Origin: Actinoplanes auranticolor
Lineage (GTDB): Bacteria > Actinomycetota > Actinomycetes > Mycobacteriales > Micromonosporaceae
Length of the DNA: 64,000 nucleotides
Assembly (NCBI RefSeq): GCF_018332655.1
Contig: NZ_BOQL01000021.1
Span: 124,001-188,000, forward strand
Reading direction: 5' to 3'
The notes beneath the pieces were generated by a model. That model saw only the letters and a list, made by a program, of their open reading frames with translations. It did no database searches and was not told the DNA's origin. The translations under genes and the position numbers were made by a program. Of the stretch, positions 8,339 to 17,085 are shown in pieces (position 1 is the first letter of the stretch; each line of letters opens with the position of its first letter).

Positions 8339-9489
8339 GACGGGCTCCCGCCGGGGATGCGGGCCCGCACGACGAAGCCGCCGCCGGTGCCCTGGCCCGC
8401 GCTGAACTCACCGCCGAGCACCCCGACCCGTTCCCGCAGCCCGGCCAGGCCACGCCCGCTGCCGCCGGGGGATGCGCTGCCCGGCCCCGGACCCTCGGTG
8501 CTGACCTCCACGGTGGTCTCCTTCTCGCCATGGCGCACGTGCACGGTGGTGCGGCTGCCGTGGGCGTATTTGAGGGCGTTGGTCAACGCCTCCTGCACGA
8601 CCCGGTACGCCGCGACCTCGGCGCTGCCCGTGCTCGCCGCCGGGGTGCCGTCCTCGGTGAACTCGACCGGCTGCCCGGCCAGCCGGGTCTGCTCCACCAG
8701 GGTGTGCAGTTCGCCGACCGACGGCAGACGCGGCTCGGTGCTGTGGTCGGGATTGAGCAGATCGAGCAGGTGCCGCAGGTCCGTGATGGCCCGCCGGCCG
8801 GTGTCGGTGATCGCGGTCAGGCTCTCGTCGAGCCGGTCGGGGGCGGCGGTCAGATAGCGCGCCGCCTCGGCCTGCACCACCATCGCGGTCACGTGGTGGG
8901 TCACGACGTCGTGCAGTTCGCGGGCGATGCGGGTGCGTTCGGCGGTGCGGGTGGCCTCGGCGACGTGCCGGCGCTGCTCCGCCTCGGCGGCCCGGGTCCG
9001 CCGCATCCAGGCCCCGATGCCCCAGGCGATGGCCAGCGCCAGGTAGAAGGTCGTGAAATCGGCGACGGTCTCGATCGATCCGCTCCGGCCGATGGCCACG
9101 GCCAGCGGGACGTAGGCGACCGTGAGCAGCACCACGGCGGTACGCCGGTGGTGTGCCAGGTGCAGCGCCGTGCTCACCAGAGCGATGGGCAGAGCCGTGC
9201 TGGCGACCGTGTGGTAGGCGCGGAGCTGGTCGATCGCGAAGCCCACCGAGACCAGGGCGAGGCAGAGAGCCGGCCACCGCCGCCGTACGGCCAGCGGCAG
9301 GCACTGCAGGGCGACCACCATGACGGTCAGCGCGTCGAACGGACGGGTCGGTAGATCGCCGAGCTGCGTGCCCCGGTGGTGCAGCGCCGGCACCGCCGAC
9401 ATCAGCACGAGCAGCAGCGCGAACGGGAGGTCCCGGACGGTGACGTCCCAGTGCCGCCACCGCTCCGGGACCCGCCGGAGGTCGATCAT
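8335..9489 (-). CDS. Sensor histidine kinase (HisKA_3 type)
   Basis: A 384-residue membrane sensor kinase. Residues about 20-160 hold several membrane helices with short loops, so sensing is probably within or at the membrane. The dimerisation/phosphoacceptor box is RIARELHDVVTHHVTAM with H193. The HATPase domain ends with GRGLAGLRERVGVLGGEF. It overlaps the response regulator (ATGA at 8335-8338) and is itself overlapped by the CPBP protease stop (9486-9489). Such NarL-type pairs in actinomycetes often control nearby transport or envelope genes. Here the protease gene is the only candidate in the operon. Confidence 0.92.
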   Translation of the reverse strand: MIDLRRVPERWRHWDVTVRDLPFALLLVLMSAVPALHHRGTQLGDLPTRPFDALTVMVVALQCLPLAVRRRWPALCLALVSVGFAIDQLRAYHTVASTALPIALVSTALHLAHHRRTAVVLLTVAYVPLAVAIGRSGSIETVADFTTFYLALAIAWGIGAWMRRTRAAEAEQRRHVAEATRTAERTRIARELHDVVTHHVTAMVVQAEAARYLTAAPDRLDESLTAITDTGRRAITDLRHLLDLLNPDHSTEPRLPSVGELHTLVEQTRLAGQPVEFTEDGTPAASTGSAEVAAYRVVQEALTNALKYAHGSRTTVHVRHGEKETTVEVSTEGPGPGSASPGGSGRGLAGLRERVGVLGGEFSAGQGTGGGFVVRARIPGGSPS

Positions 9490-10325
9490 CGGGAAACTGT
9501 AGCGGTCGCCGCCGGGTCACCGGCCGAACGACGGCGACGCGGGACGATGTGACCGCGGCGGTGGGCCAGCCACATGAACACGACGGTCAATGCCAGGCCC
9601 GCCGCCACCGAGTACAGGCTGCCCTCGGGGCCGAAGTCGCCGCCGGTCAGCACCGCCGGGCCCGACATCGTGGCGTCCAGCAGCCCTTTCGACTCGCCGT
9701 TGCCGGAGACCACGACGCTGAAGACGGCCCCGGCGGCGACGTTCCAGCCGAAGTGCAGCCCGATCGGCACCCACAGGTTGCGGGTGGCGGCGTAGCAGGC
9801 GGCGAGCATGAATCCGGCCTCGATCGCGATGGCGGTCGCGCCCCACAGGGTCGCGTCCGGGTTGACCAGGTGCATCAGGCCGAACACGACGCCGGTCAGC
9901 AGCAGCGAGATCCAGGTGCCGATCCGTTCCTCGATGATCCGGAACAGCACGCCGCGGAACAGCAGCTCCTCGGTCACGGCGGCGGCGGCCATGAACCCGA
10001 CCAGCCCGAGCGCGCCGGTCACCGAACCCAGGCCCTGGACGTGATAGCCGTCGAGGAAGGCGATGTTGGCGATGACGGCCGCGAACATGCCGGCCCCGAT
10101 CAGTGCTCCCCGGCAGAGCCGCGCGACGGCCCCCGACCGGGCCACCTCCGTGGGTGCGCGGCGCTCGGTGCGCCGGACCACCCACGCGTAGACCAGAACC
10201 GCGAGCACCGCTGTCGCGAGGCCGAGGACCAGGGTGAGCCACGGGTTCCCCTGCACCGCGGCGACACCCTGACCACCGATGAAGGCGACCACCGCAACCG
10301 CCAGGAACTGCTTCACCAGACGCAT
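9486..10325 (-). CDS. CPBP family intramembrane glutamic endopeptidase
   Basis: A 279-residue integral membrane protein with about eight hydrophobic segments. The Abi/CPBP motifs are present: EELLFRG with E119/E120, FGLMHLVN with H152, and IGLHFGWN around residue 196, which together form the intramembrane active site. It is the first gene of the operon with the histidine kinase and response regulator, and its stop overlaps the kinase ATG by four bases. A role in signal processing for the kinase, or in bacteriocin resistance, is possible; the sequence does not decide. Confidence 0.88.
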   Translation of the reverse strand: MRLVKQFLAVAVVAFIGGQGVAAVQGNPWLTLVLGLATAVLAVLVYAWVVRRTERRAPTEVARSGAVARLCRGALIGAGMFAAVIANIAFLDGYHVQGLGSVTGALGLVGFMAAAAVTEELLFRGVLFRIIEERIGTWISLLLTGVVFGLMHLVNPDATLWGATAIAIEAGFMLAACYAATRNLWVPIGLHFGWNVAAGAVFSVVVSGNGESKGLLDATMSGPAVLTGGDFGPEGSLYSVAAGLALTVVFMWLAHRRGHIVPRRRRSAGDPAATATVSR

Positions 10326-10378
10326 GTTGACTCCTCCATGAGTCCCGCGGCTCGAGCGCCGGCGGGCTGCGTTGAACG

Positions 10379-10741
10379 CTATGGATTCGTCGCGCCGGAA
10401 TCGTCACCGCCCGGTGGACACTCTGCGGTAGCTCGCACGGGGGACAGCTCGTCCAGGCCCTGCTCCCAGCGCTGCCGCCGTTGCTCCTCGGTCTGCTCCC
10501 ACCAGGGGACGCCGCGTTCGCCCAGCGCCACCTTGGCCAGCTGCACGCGGGCGCGCGCCGGTGCCGGGTCCACGCCCGTACGCAGCGCGCTGCCGACGTC
10601 CCGCCGCGCGGCCATCAACGCCCGGCGCAGCTGCGCGGCCACGTCCTCGGGGATGGCGGGATCGGTGGCCCGCCACCGCCGCCCCGAGATGACGACGAAG
10701 TGCCCGTCCTCGGTGAGCGGCGGTCTCTGCTTGTCCGGCAC
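10379..10741 (-). CDS. Conserved small actinobacterial protein of unknown function
   Basis: A 120-residue hydrophilic protein. The pattern DGHFVVISGRRWRATDPAIP, then RVQLAKVALGERGVPWWEQT, is a recognisable actinobacterial family sometimes labelled 'biopolymer transporter Tol' in databases. Nothing in this sequence supports a Tol role, since there are no membrane helices and no signal. It is a single gene on the minus strand, 53 bases before the CPBP operon start. Confidence 0.65.
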   Translation of the reverse strand: MPDKQRPPLTEDGHFVVISGRRWRATDPAIPEDVAAQLRRALMAARRDVGSALRTGVDPAPARARVQLAKVALGERGVPWWEQTEEQRRQRWEQGLDELSPVRATAECPPGGDDSGATNP

Positions 10742-10866
10742 CGGACCCCCTTCTCTGCGTACCCGGATCCTCAGTGCCCGTTATCGGCGGCGGCAAGCTC
10801 GTTCCGGCGGCGCAGCAACGCCGCCCGCGCCCGGCGGGCCGTCGGGTTCACCACCTCTGGGTCAGG

Positions 10867-11253
10867 TCAGCTTGAAGTGGGCTCCCACCAGGTCAGATTG
10901 GCGGCCGCCCGGGCCGCCGGCTCGATGATCTCCCACCCCTCGGCGATCAGGCCGTCGCGGATCAGCCAGATCTCGACGACCGTGACCTCGGGTCCGTCGG
11001 GCAGCCGGCGGCGGGTGCACAGCACCACCCGATCGCCGTCGGCCAGTAGCTGCAGGACCTCGACCCGCATGTCGGCCAGGGGCACCAGCGCCGCCCGGAC
11101 AGCGGCCAGCCATTCCGTCTTCGTGGCGGAGGTGGAGTCAGGCCGGCGGTGGATGAAGTCGTCGCTGAGGAACGGTGCGAGCGTGCCGACGTCGCGCGTC
11201 TCGAGCAGTGCGGTCAATGCCCGCTGGATGATGGCCTTGTTGTCGTTGGTCAT
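10867..11253 (-). CDS. SnoaL-like / NTF2-fold protein
   Basis: A 128-residue alpha+beta barrel protein of the SnoaL/NTF2 superfamily. It has N-terminal helices (NKAIIQRALTALLETRDVG), FLSDDFIHRRPDS, then beta strands VVLCTRRRLPDG and VVEIWLIRDGLIAEGWEI. Such proteins are small enzymes or ligand binders. I chose the ATG at 11253; the open frame reaches further upstream, but that would run into the divergent XRE promoter. Divergent pairing with the XRE gene suggests regulation by it. Confidence 0.8.
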   Translation of the reverse strand: MTNDNKAIIQRALTALLETRDVGTLAPFLSDDFIHRRPDSTSATKTEWLAAVRAALVPLADMRVEVLQLLADGDRVVLCTRRRLPDGPEVTVVEIWLIRDGLIAEGWEIIEPAARAAANLTWWEPTSS

Positions 11254-11303
11254 GGCCGGAGTGTTTCCGCGGTCGTCGCGATTGTCGATGAAACGGGAGT
11301 TCA

Positions 11304-11318
11304 TGGCGCCCGGCGCCA
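11304..11318. promoter_or_regulatory. Palindrome between SnoaL-like and XRE genes
   Basis: TGGCGCCCGGCGCCA has perfect 7-bp arms around a single C. It lies 51 bases before the SnoaL-like start and 22 before the XRE GTG, a suitable place for an autoregulatory operator. Confidence 0.45.
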
Positions 11319-11339
11319 CGATGAGTACGCTGCACGTTC

Positions 11340-12101
11340 GTGGACACGGTCGGGGAACTGCTGCGGCACTGGCGGCACCGCCGGGGGCTCAGCCAGCTGG
11401 ACCTCGCCATCGCCGCGGACGTCTCGGCCCGGCACGTCAGCCTGGTCGAGACCGGCAAGTCCCGGCCCAGCGCCGACATGATCCTGCGGCTCGCGGATCA
11501 GCTTCAGGTGCCGCTGCGCGATCGCAACAGGCTGCTGCTCGCCGCCGGCTTCGCTCCCCGGTACGCGGAACGCCCGCTCGACGACACCGCACTGTCCGCC
11601 GCACGCGACGCCGTTCGCCGGGTGCTGCACGCGCACGAGCCGTATCCGGCGCTGGTCTTCGACCGCCGCTGGAACATCGTCATGACCAACCGTGCGGTCG
11701 AGCCGTTCTTCGCCCAGGTTTCCCCGGACCTGCTGCGGCCGCCGGTCAACCTGGTGCGGCTGGGCCTGGACCCGCGCGGGTTCGCGCCGCTGGTCGTCAA
11801 TCTGGCCGACGTGCGGGCTGTGTTCCGTACCCGGATCTCCCGCCAGCTCGCCGCCGCGCCCGACCCCGAGCTGACCGCGCTCTACGAGGAGCTGCTGGCC
11901 CCCGCCGCGGGGGACACCCCGGGCGATCGGGCCGACGCCGACGTCGTGATCCCGATGATCCTCCGCGTCGCCGGGCGGGAGCTGCGGATGTTCTCGACCA
12001 TCACCACGTTCGGCACGCCGATGGACATCACCCTGGACGAGGTCGCGATCGAGTCGTACTACCCGGCGGACGCGGAGAGCGCCGCCTACTTCACGCAGTA
12101 G
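11340..12101 (+). CDS. XRE family regulator with MmyB-like ligand domain
   Basis: 253 residues from a GTG start. The HTH at about residues 5-60 reads LRHWRHRRGLSQLDLAIAAD then VSARHVSLVETGKSRPS. The C-terminal domain has the MmyB signature of this subgroup: HEPYPALVFDRRWNIVMTNR, PPVNLVRLGLDPRG, and a final FSTITTFGTPMDITLDEVAI. Members bind small or lipophilic ligands. It is divergent from the SnoaL-like gene, which is its likely target. Confidence 0.88.
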   Translation: MDTVGELLRHWRHRRGLSQLDLAIAADVSARHVSLVETGKSRPSADMILRLADQLQVPLRDRNRLLLAAGFAPRYAERPLDDTALSAARDAVRRVLHAHEPYPALVFDRRWNIVMTNRAVEPFFAQVSPDLLRPPVNLVRLGLDPRGFAPLVVNLADVRAVFRTRISRQLAAAPDPELTALYEELLAPAAGDTPGDRADADVVIPMILRVAGRELRMFSTITTFGTPMDITLDEVAIESYYPADAESAAYFTQ

Positions 12102-12159
12102 CCGCTTCCCGGCGATTGGCCGTTTACGGCTCGGGGTCCCCGGACCTTGAATCGACGGT

Positions 12160-13014
12160 ATGCCTACCGACGCTGTGGCCCGAGACCTGTGGCAGCTGTA
12201 CGAGCCGTTGCACGCGGTCACCTACTTCGCGCCGGAGGCCCGGACCGCGTTCGAGAGCGCAGGTCTGCGGGGGTTCTGGCGCGGCTATTTCGCCGGTCGG
12301 GCCGCTCCGCTCGGAGCCGTGCCGGCAGCGCCGGTGACCGCGTTGTTCTTCTCCTTCGCGCCGGCGATGGTGGCCCAGGCCCTGCCCGATGTGTGGCAGC
12401 GGGCGTCGCCGGAGCAGGCCCTGGCCGCGCGCCTCGAGGGTGCTGTCGCTGCGCTACGGGCTGTGCTGCCACCGGAGCCGGCGCGCTGGGCCGAGGCGGC
12501 GAATCTGCTGGAGATCGCGGCGCAGGCGGCGGTGACGGACGGCCGGGCGCTCGGTGCCGCCAACGCCGCCGTGCCGCGCCCGGCCGATCCGCTCGCCCGG
12601 CTGTGGCACGCCGCCACGGTGTTGCGCGAGCACCGCGGTGACGGCCACATCGCCGCGCTGGTTCATGCTGAGGTGAACGGCTGCCAGGCGCTGGTACTCC
12701 GGGACGCCCTGTACGGCGGCCGGGACCAGCTGCAGCCGAACCGGGGCTGGTCCGATGCCGAGTGGGACGCGGCGGGTCGGGAGCTGGCGGAGCGGGGGTG
12801 GTTGGACGCCAGTGGCCGGCCTACCGCGGAGGCGGCGGACGTTCACCGTGCGGTCGAGGACCATACCGACCGGCTGGCCGGGCGGCCCTGGTCCGCGCTG
12901 CGAGCGGCCGATCGCGTCCGGCTGGCGGAGTTGCTGGCACCGTTGGCCGGTGCGGTTGCGGTGGTCATTCCGTATCCCAATCCGATGGGCGTGCCCGGTC
13001 CGCGCCCGGCCTGA
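12160..13014 (+). CDS. SCO6745/SalK-like family protein
   Basis: 284 residues. The opening LWQLYEPLHAVTYFAPEART, the central FFSFAPAMVAQALPDVW and the C-terminal PYPNPMGVPGP are hallmarks of an actinobacterial family annotated SalK or SCO6745. Part of its C-terminal half resembles a MarR-like winged helix (GWSDAEWDAAGRELAERGWL). The biochemical role is not established. It stands alone between the XRE gene and the cupin gene. Confidence 0.8.
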   Translation: MPTDAVARDLWQLYEPLHAVTYFAPEARTAFESAGLRGFWRGYFAGRAAPLGAVPAAPVTALFFSFAPAMVAQALPDVWQRASPEQALAARLEGAVAALRAVLPPEPARWAEAANLLEIAAQAAVTDGRALGAANAAVPRPADPLARLWHAATVLREHRGDGHIAALVHAEVNGCQALVLRDALYGGRDQLQPNRGWSDAEWDAAGRELAERGWLDASGRPTAEAADVHRAVEDHTDRLAGRPWSALRAADRVRLAELLAPLAGAVAVVIPYPNPMGVPGPRPA

Positions 13015-13048
13015 TCGGTCGGCCTCTTCGAGCCGGGCCTCGGCACAC

Positions 13049-13099
13049 TGATGTCATGCCGCGACATCAATGCTATCGTGGTGTCACGGTGCGACATCA
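13049..13099. promoter_or_regulatory. Two tandem 21-bp operator-like inverted repeats before the cupin gene
   Basis: Two related sites at 13049-13069 (arms TGATGTC / GACATCA) and 13079-13099 (arms TGGTGTC / GACATCA) each have a 7-base centre. They are spaced 30 bp apart start to start, close to three helical turns. They fill the region just upstream of the cupin ribosome site (GGGAGG at 13121). The regulator is not identifiable from the window. Confidence 0.6.
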
Positions 13100-13133
13100 T
13101 CGTCGCAGTGACCCTTATCAGGGAGGCTTCTCC

Positions 13134-13597
13134 ATGGCTCCGGTCAAGATCGTGCGTCCCGGCGAAGGTGAGCTCATCACCAACAACGGGCCGTCACAGA
13201 TCCGCATCCTCGAGGACGGCAGCAACACCGAGCATCGCCTGGGGATCGGCGAGATCACCTGCAGCCGCACACCCCCGGCCCCATCCAGCACCGTCACGCC
13301 CAGCACGACGAAGGCTTCTACGTGCTCTCGGGTGACGTGCGGTTCACCGTGGGCCAGGACGACTACGACGCCGGGCCCGGCACCTGGGTCATCGTCCCGC
13401 CGGGCGCACCGCACACCTTCGCCAACGTGGGCGATGACCCGGCGGTCATGCTCTCCACGTTCACGCCCGACCTGTACGTGGAGTACTTCCGCGACCTCAA
13501 GAAGATGGTCGAGTCCGGACAACCGATGACGGCCGAAACCATGACGCCGCTCTGGAAGAAGTACGCCACCGAGATCTCTTCCGAGTACCGGTCCTGA
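13134..13597 (+). pseudogene. Cupin domain protein, single-base frameshift
   Basis: The ATG at 13134 follows GGGAGG and begins MAPVKIVRPGEGELITNNG. The frame changes near 13257-13262: the cupin core (PIQHRHAQHDEGFYVLSGDV, metal ligands H-x-H, E and, later, H in PPGAPHTFANVG) is in the next frame and ends at 13597. Inserting one base after GAGATCACC gives EIT[x]QPHTPGPIQHRH, matching the family exactly, for a protein of about 154 residues. The two halves are otherwise intact, so this may be a sequencing deletion rather than a dead gene. The enzyme or binding role is unknown. Confidence 0.75.
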
Positions 13598-13789
13598 ACC
13601 CACAACAGTCGCGGCGACGTCGAACGCCGGGTGTGAATTCTGAGTCCCGGGTGAGCCGGGTGATGTCGAGACAAGGATCCGGACCGGATCCATGACCGGT
13701 GAGACGGAACGACGGCAGTGGGGTTCCTGGGGAGGACGGGCTCAACAATCCCCGAGATGTGAGCGCAGAGTTGGGCGCATAGTCGGTTC

Positions 13790-15913
13790 ATGGGTCGTCC
13801 TCGGCGGGTCAGGGGCTGGTGGCGCTTTGTTGCCTGGCCGCTCGTCGCGTGGCTGCTGCTGTGCGCCGGATTGGTCTCGGCCGTGCTGTGGGCACAGCGT
13901 TCCTCCGAACGCGAGCTGCGGCAGCGGTTCGAGCTGCGGATCGCCATCGGCGCCGATTTCGTCTCCCGCTACGTCGCCGATCTGATCGAGCGCGAGCGGG
14001 CGCAGGCCGTGCAGTTCCTGTCCGCCGCCACGGTCGACGAGCGCACCTTCGCCCAGTCCGTGGCCGCGTTCGGTTATCCCGCCGCGGTGCTGCTCGACGG
14101 GGACGGCCGGTTGTTGCAGGTGGTGCCGGCCAACCCTGATCTGATCGGCCAGGACCTCACCCCGCGCTATTCGCATCTGCGTACCGCGGTCCGGGAGGGC
14201 CGTCCTGCTGTGTCGCCGGTGGTGCGGTCGGCCGCCCGGGGCGTGCCGGTGGTCGGATTCGCGGTGCCGTTCACCACCCCGTACGGCCGGCGGGTGTTCT
14301 CCGGGGCCGTCGAGGTGGCCACCAGCCCGCTGGGTGGGTACCTGCAGCACGCCGTCGACCTTCCCGGCACCGACATCTCTCTGATCGACGCCGCCGGCAC
14401 CGTGGTCGGCGGCAGCCGGGAAGCGCACACGGGCCTCGACACGATCGCCGACCGGAATCCCGCGCTGGCAGCTGCGATGCAGCAGCGGCCGAGCGGCCTG
14501 CTGTCCCTTGAGGACGGCAGGCGTTACTACTACGTGGTCGGGCCGGTGCGAGGCAGTCCGTGGCGTCTGCTGGCCACCGTGCCGTACAGCGTGCTGCAGC
14601 GACCGGTGACGGGGGCGAACATCGGCACGATGGCCGCCGCCGCCGGGTTGCTGGGTTTCGGCGGGCTCGCCGTTGTTCTCCGGGCCCGCGCGGCGCGGAA
14701 CCGGGCGGCGCTGCACGCCACCGAGAAGCAGCTGCGCGACGTGTTCGAGAACTCGCTCGTCGGGATGGCGATCACCGGCACGGACGGGCGGGTGAGCCGG
14801 ACGAACGCGGCCCTGGACCGGTTGCTCGGCCGTCGTCCCGACGACCTGGCCGGCCGCGCCTGGAGCGAGCTGCTGGAGCCGGACGGTCGCGAGGCTGTCA
14901 CTGAGCTGATGCGTCGGACCGGTGCGGGCAGCATCCCGGGCTTCACGGTCACCAGCCGGTATCTGCGCGCCGACGGGCACCCGGTGTGGGTGAACCAGAC
15001 CAGCACGCTGCTGACCGGCCGGGAGGACCGCCCGGACGAGATCGCCACCCAACTCGTCGACGTGACCGAGCAGCGCACGCTCCAGCAGGCGGAACAGCGT
15101 CACGCCGAAGAGGTCGCGGCGCGCGCGGCGGCTCTCGCGCGGGCGAACGAGCAACTGGAGGCGGCCAACCAGCGGGTCGCCGACCTCGTCGCGATGCTCA
15201 CCCATGACGTCCGCCAGCCCATCGCGATGATCACCGGGTACTGCGAGCTCCTGACCGAGGAGTGGGACGAGCAGGACGACAAGAGTCGGCGCCACGACCT
15301 CGACCGGATCGCCGCGACGGCGGCCAGCATGAACGGCTACGTCGAGGAGATCCTCACCCTGACCCAGGTCGACGCGGACACACTGCTCTCGCGTCCCACC
15401 GTCCTCAACGCGGGCTCGGCTGTCGCCGACGCGCTCACGCATCTGCTGCCCGATCAGCGCCGTGACGTCACCGCCGAAGCGGACCCCGGCCTGACCGTGC
15501 GCTGCGATCCCCGGCAGCTGCAACAGATCCTGGTCAATCTGATCTCCAACGGCCTGAAGTACGGCAGCCCGCCGGTCGTGGTCCGCGCCACCGGGCACGC
15601 CGGCGAAGCGTGCATCGAGGTCCTCGATTCAGGTGAAGGTGTACCTGAAGAGTTCGTGCCGCAGCTGTTCGACCGTTTCACCCGGGCCGCCACCGGCAGC
15701 GCGAGCGCCCAGAAGGGCACCGGCCTCGGCCTGTACATCGTGCGGAAGCTCGCGCACGCCAACGGCGGGACGATCACCTACCGGCCCCGGAACCCGACCG
15801 GCGCATGCTTCACGCTCCGGCTCCCGGCCGGCGATCGCGACGGTACGCAGGCCGCGGCGACCGGCGAGCCGACCCGTTCCGCCACCGGCCCACGACCCAG
15901 GCGCTCAACCTAG
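13790..15913 (+). CDS. Membrane sensor histidine kinase with Cache-like and PAS domains
   Basis: 707 residues. Helix 1 lies at about residues 10-35; an extracellular Cache-like sensor runs to about 275; helix 2 lies at about 280-300. A PAS domain follows at about 315-430 (VFENSLVGMAITGTDGRVSR). HisKA has the phospho-His H472 in MLTHDVRQPIAMITGYCELL, and the HATPase has N-box NLISNGLKYG, VLDSGEGVP and GTGLGLYIVRK. No response regulator gene is adjacent, so it is an orphan whose partner lies elsewhere. The signal is unknown. Confidence 0.92.
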   Translation: MGRPRRVRGWWRFVAWPLVAWLLLCAGLVSAVLWAQRSSERELRQRFELRIAIGADFVSRYVADLIERERAQAVQFLSAATVDERTFAQSVAAFGYPAAVLLDGDGRLLQVVPANPDLIGQDLTPRYSHLRTAVREGRPAVSPVVRSAARGVPVVGFAVPFTTPYGRRVFSGAVEVATSPLGGYLQHAVDLPGTDISLIDAAGTVVGGSREAHTGLDTIADRNPALAAAMQQRPSGLLSLEDGRRYYYVVGPVRGSPWRLLATVPYSVLQRPVTGANIGTMAAAAGLLGFGGLAVVLRARAARNRAALHATEKQLRDVFENSLVGMAITGTDGRVSRTNAALDRLLGRRPDDLAGRAWSELLEPDGREAVTELMRRTGAGSIPGFTVTSRYLRADGHPVWVNQTSTLLTGREDRPDEIATQLVDVTEQRTLQQAEQRHAEEVAARAAALARANEQLEAANQRVADLVAMLTHDVRQPIAMITGYCELLTEEWDEQDDKSRRHDLDRIAATAASMNGYVEEILTLTQVDADTLLSRPTVLNAGSAVADALTHLLPDQRRDVTAEADPGLTVRCDPRQLQQILVNLISNGLKYGSPPVVVRATGHAGEACIEVLDSGEGVPEEFVPQLFDRFTRAATGSASAQKGTGLGLYIVRKLAHANGGTITYRPRNPTGACFTLRLPAGDRDGTQAAATGEPTRSATGPRPRRST

Positions 15914-16008
15914 ACACGGGCGAGCCGCCTGCCTCGGGTGGCCCGCGCCGGGTGGCCCGCACAGAGCGCCCGGCCGCGACGCAGGAACCGCGGACCGCAG
16001 GCGGGATC

Positions 16009-16297
16009 ATGGTCGGTGTGGTGGAGACACCGGCGATCCTGGCCGCCGGGTTCTGGGCAGGAATGATCAACGTAGTGGTCGGTTCGGGCACGCTCGTGAC
16101 GTTCCCGACCCTGCTGCTGTTCGGGTATCCGCCGCTGGTCGCCAACGTCTCCAACAACATCGGCCTGGTCGGTGGGCGCCACCGCCGGTGGCGTGGTCGG
16201 TGCGCGGTTCGGCCGTCGGCTGCCGCCCTGGCCGATGCGGGCGCTGATCGTCGTGGTGGGGGTTGCGGCGATCGTGCGCATGCTCTTCTTCACCTGA
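16009..16297 (+). pseudogene. TauE/SafE sulfite-exporter-type permease, internally deleted remnant
   Basis: The first ~50 codons encode the family N-terminus (AGFWAGMINVVVGSGTLVTF then PTLLLFGYPPLVANVSNNIG). At about 16168 the frame breaks. In the next frame the sequence reads GATAGGVVGARFGRRLPPWP, then ALIVVVGVAAIVRMLFFT and a stop at 16295-16297, which is the normal C-terminus of the same family. About 150 central codons of a usual ~250-residue permease are missing. This is a true internal deletion and not a base-call error. It is non-functional as a transporter. Confidence 0.75.
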
Positions 16298-16314
16298 GGT
16301 GTGATCCCGCGGTA

Positions 16315-16333
16315 TTGTATGACAATCATACGA
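16315..16333. promoter_or_regulatory. GntR/FCD-type operator motif, site A (SDR promoter)
   Basis: TTGTATGACAATCATACGA; the core GTATG-ACAAT-CATAC (16317-16331) has perfect arms. It lies 21 bases before the SDR GTG. Related motifs precede four other transcription units of this island, with the GntR/FCD regulator gene in the middle of them. Confidence 0.65.
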
Positions 16334-16353
16334 GCCGGCGAGGGGATGCGATC

Positions 16354-17085
16354 GTGGATATGACCGCCGTGGTGACCGGTGCTGCTCGGGGGATCGGCCG
16401 CGATGTGGTGACGCGGTTGCGGGCCGCGGGCTACCGGGTCGTCGCGGTCGACGTCTCGCCGCTGGTGGCCGAGCTGGCCGAGGACGGGTGGGTGGTCCCG
16501 ATGACCGCCGACGTGAGTGCCGACGCGACGGCGGGCGCCGCGATCGAGCTGGCCGTCGCCGAGTTCGGGCGGCTCGATGTGCTGGTCAACAACGCGGGAC
16601 GGTTCCTGCGCCGGCCGATTCTCGACACCACCGACGAGGATTTCGACGCGTTGTTCGCGATCAACGTGCGGCCCGTGTTCCGGTTCTCCCGCGCCGCGCT
16701 GCCGCATTTGATCGGGACGCGCGGCTGCATCGTCAACACGGCCTCGATCTCGGGGCTGATCGGGGTGGCGAACCAGAGTGTCTACGCGATGACCAAGGGC
16801 GCGATCGTCCAGCTGACCCGGCAGCTGGCGATCGAGTGCGCCGCGCTGGGCGTACGGGTCAACGCCGTCGCGCCCGGCGCGGTGGACACCGGTTTCATGG
16901 CCGAGGCCCGCGCGGCCGACCCCGACCCCGCGGCGAGCCTGGCCGTGACCCTGGCCAACCACCCGATCGGGCGCATGTCGGCGCCCGACGAGGTGGCCCG
17001 CGCGATCGTCTTCCTGGCCGCGCCCGAATCGGCCGGCATCACCGGCACGATCCTGAGCGTGGACGGCGGCTACGTCGCCCGCTGA
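16354..17085 (+). CDS. SDR family oxidoreductase
   Basis: 243 residues. TGAARGIG near residue 9 binds NAD(P); NNAGRF, the catalytic Ser in NTASISGLIG and YAMTK with Tyr/Lys complete the active site; DGGYVAR is the family C-terminus (FabG-like). I start at the GTG (GAGGGG eight bases upstream), with ATG 16360 as alternative. It is preceded by the island's GntR-type motif and convergent with the nine-gene operon. It probably oxidises an alcohol intermediate of the pathway, which is inference. Confidence 0.88.
   Translation: MDMTAVVTGAARGIGRDVVTRLRAAGYRVVAVDVSPLVAELAEDGWVVPMTADVSADATAGAAIELAVAEFGRLDVLVNNAGRFLRRPILDTTDEDFDALFAINVRPVFRFSRAALPHLIGTRGCIVNTASISGLIGVANQSVYAMTKGAIVQLTRQLAIECAALGVRVNAVAPGAVDTGFMAEARAADPDPAASLAVTLANHPIGRMSAPDEVARAIVFLAAPESAGITGTILSVDGGYVAR

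Noticed and set aside
6648..8531. Long minus-strand open frame continuing upstream of the SDR gene
   Set aside because: The added part is Arg/Ala/Gly-rich and antisense to the XRE gene or a shadow of the response regulator. The SDR start at 6647 has a ribosome site.
13598..13789. GGATCCGGACCGGATCC inverted repeat at 13675-13691
   Set aside because: It is a 17-base palindrome with no T-run and no clear link to either neighbour. It was left out as neither terminator nor operator can be argued.
13742..15598. 618-codon minus-strand open frame opposite the sensor kinase
   Set aside because: The plus-strand kinase has complete domains. The antisense product is low-complexity Gly/Arg/His/Gln, a usual GC-rich shadow.
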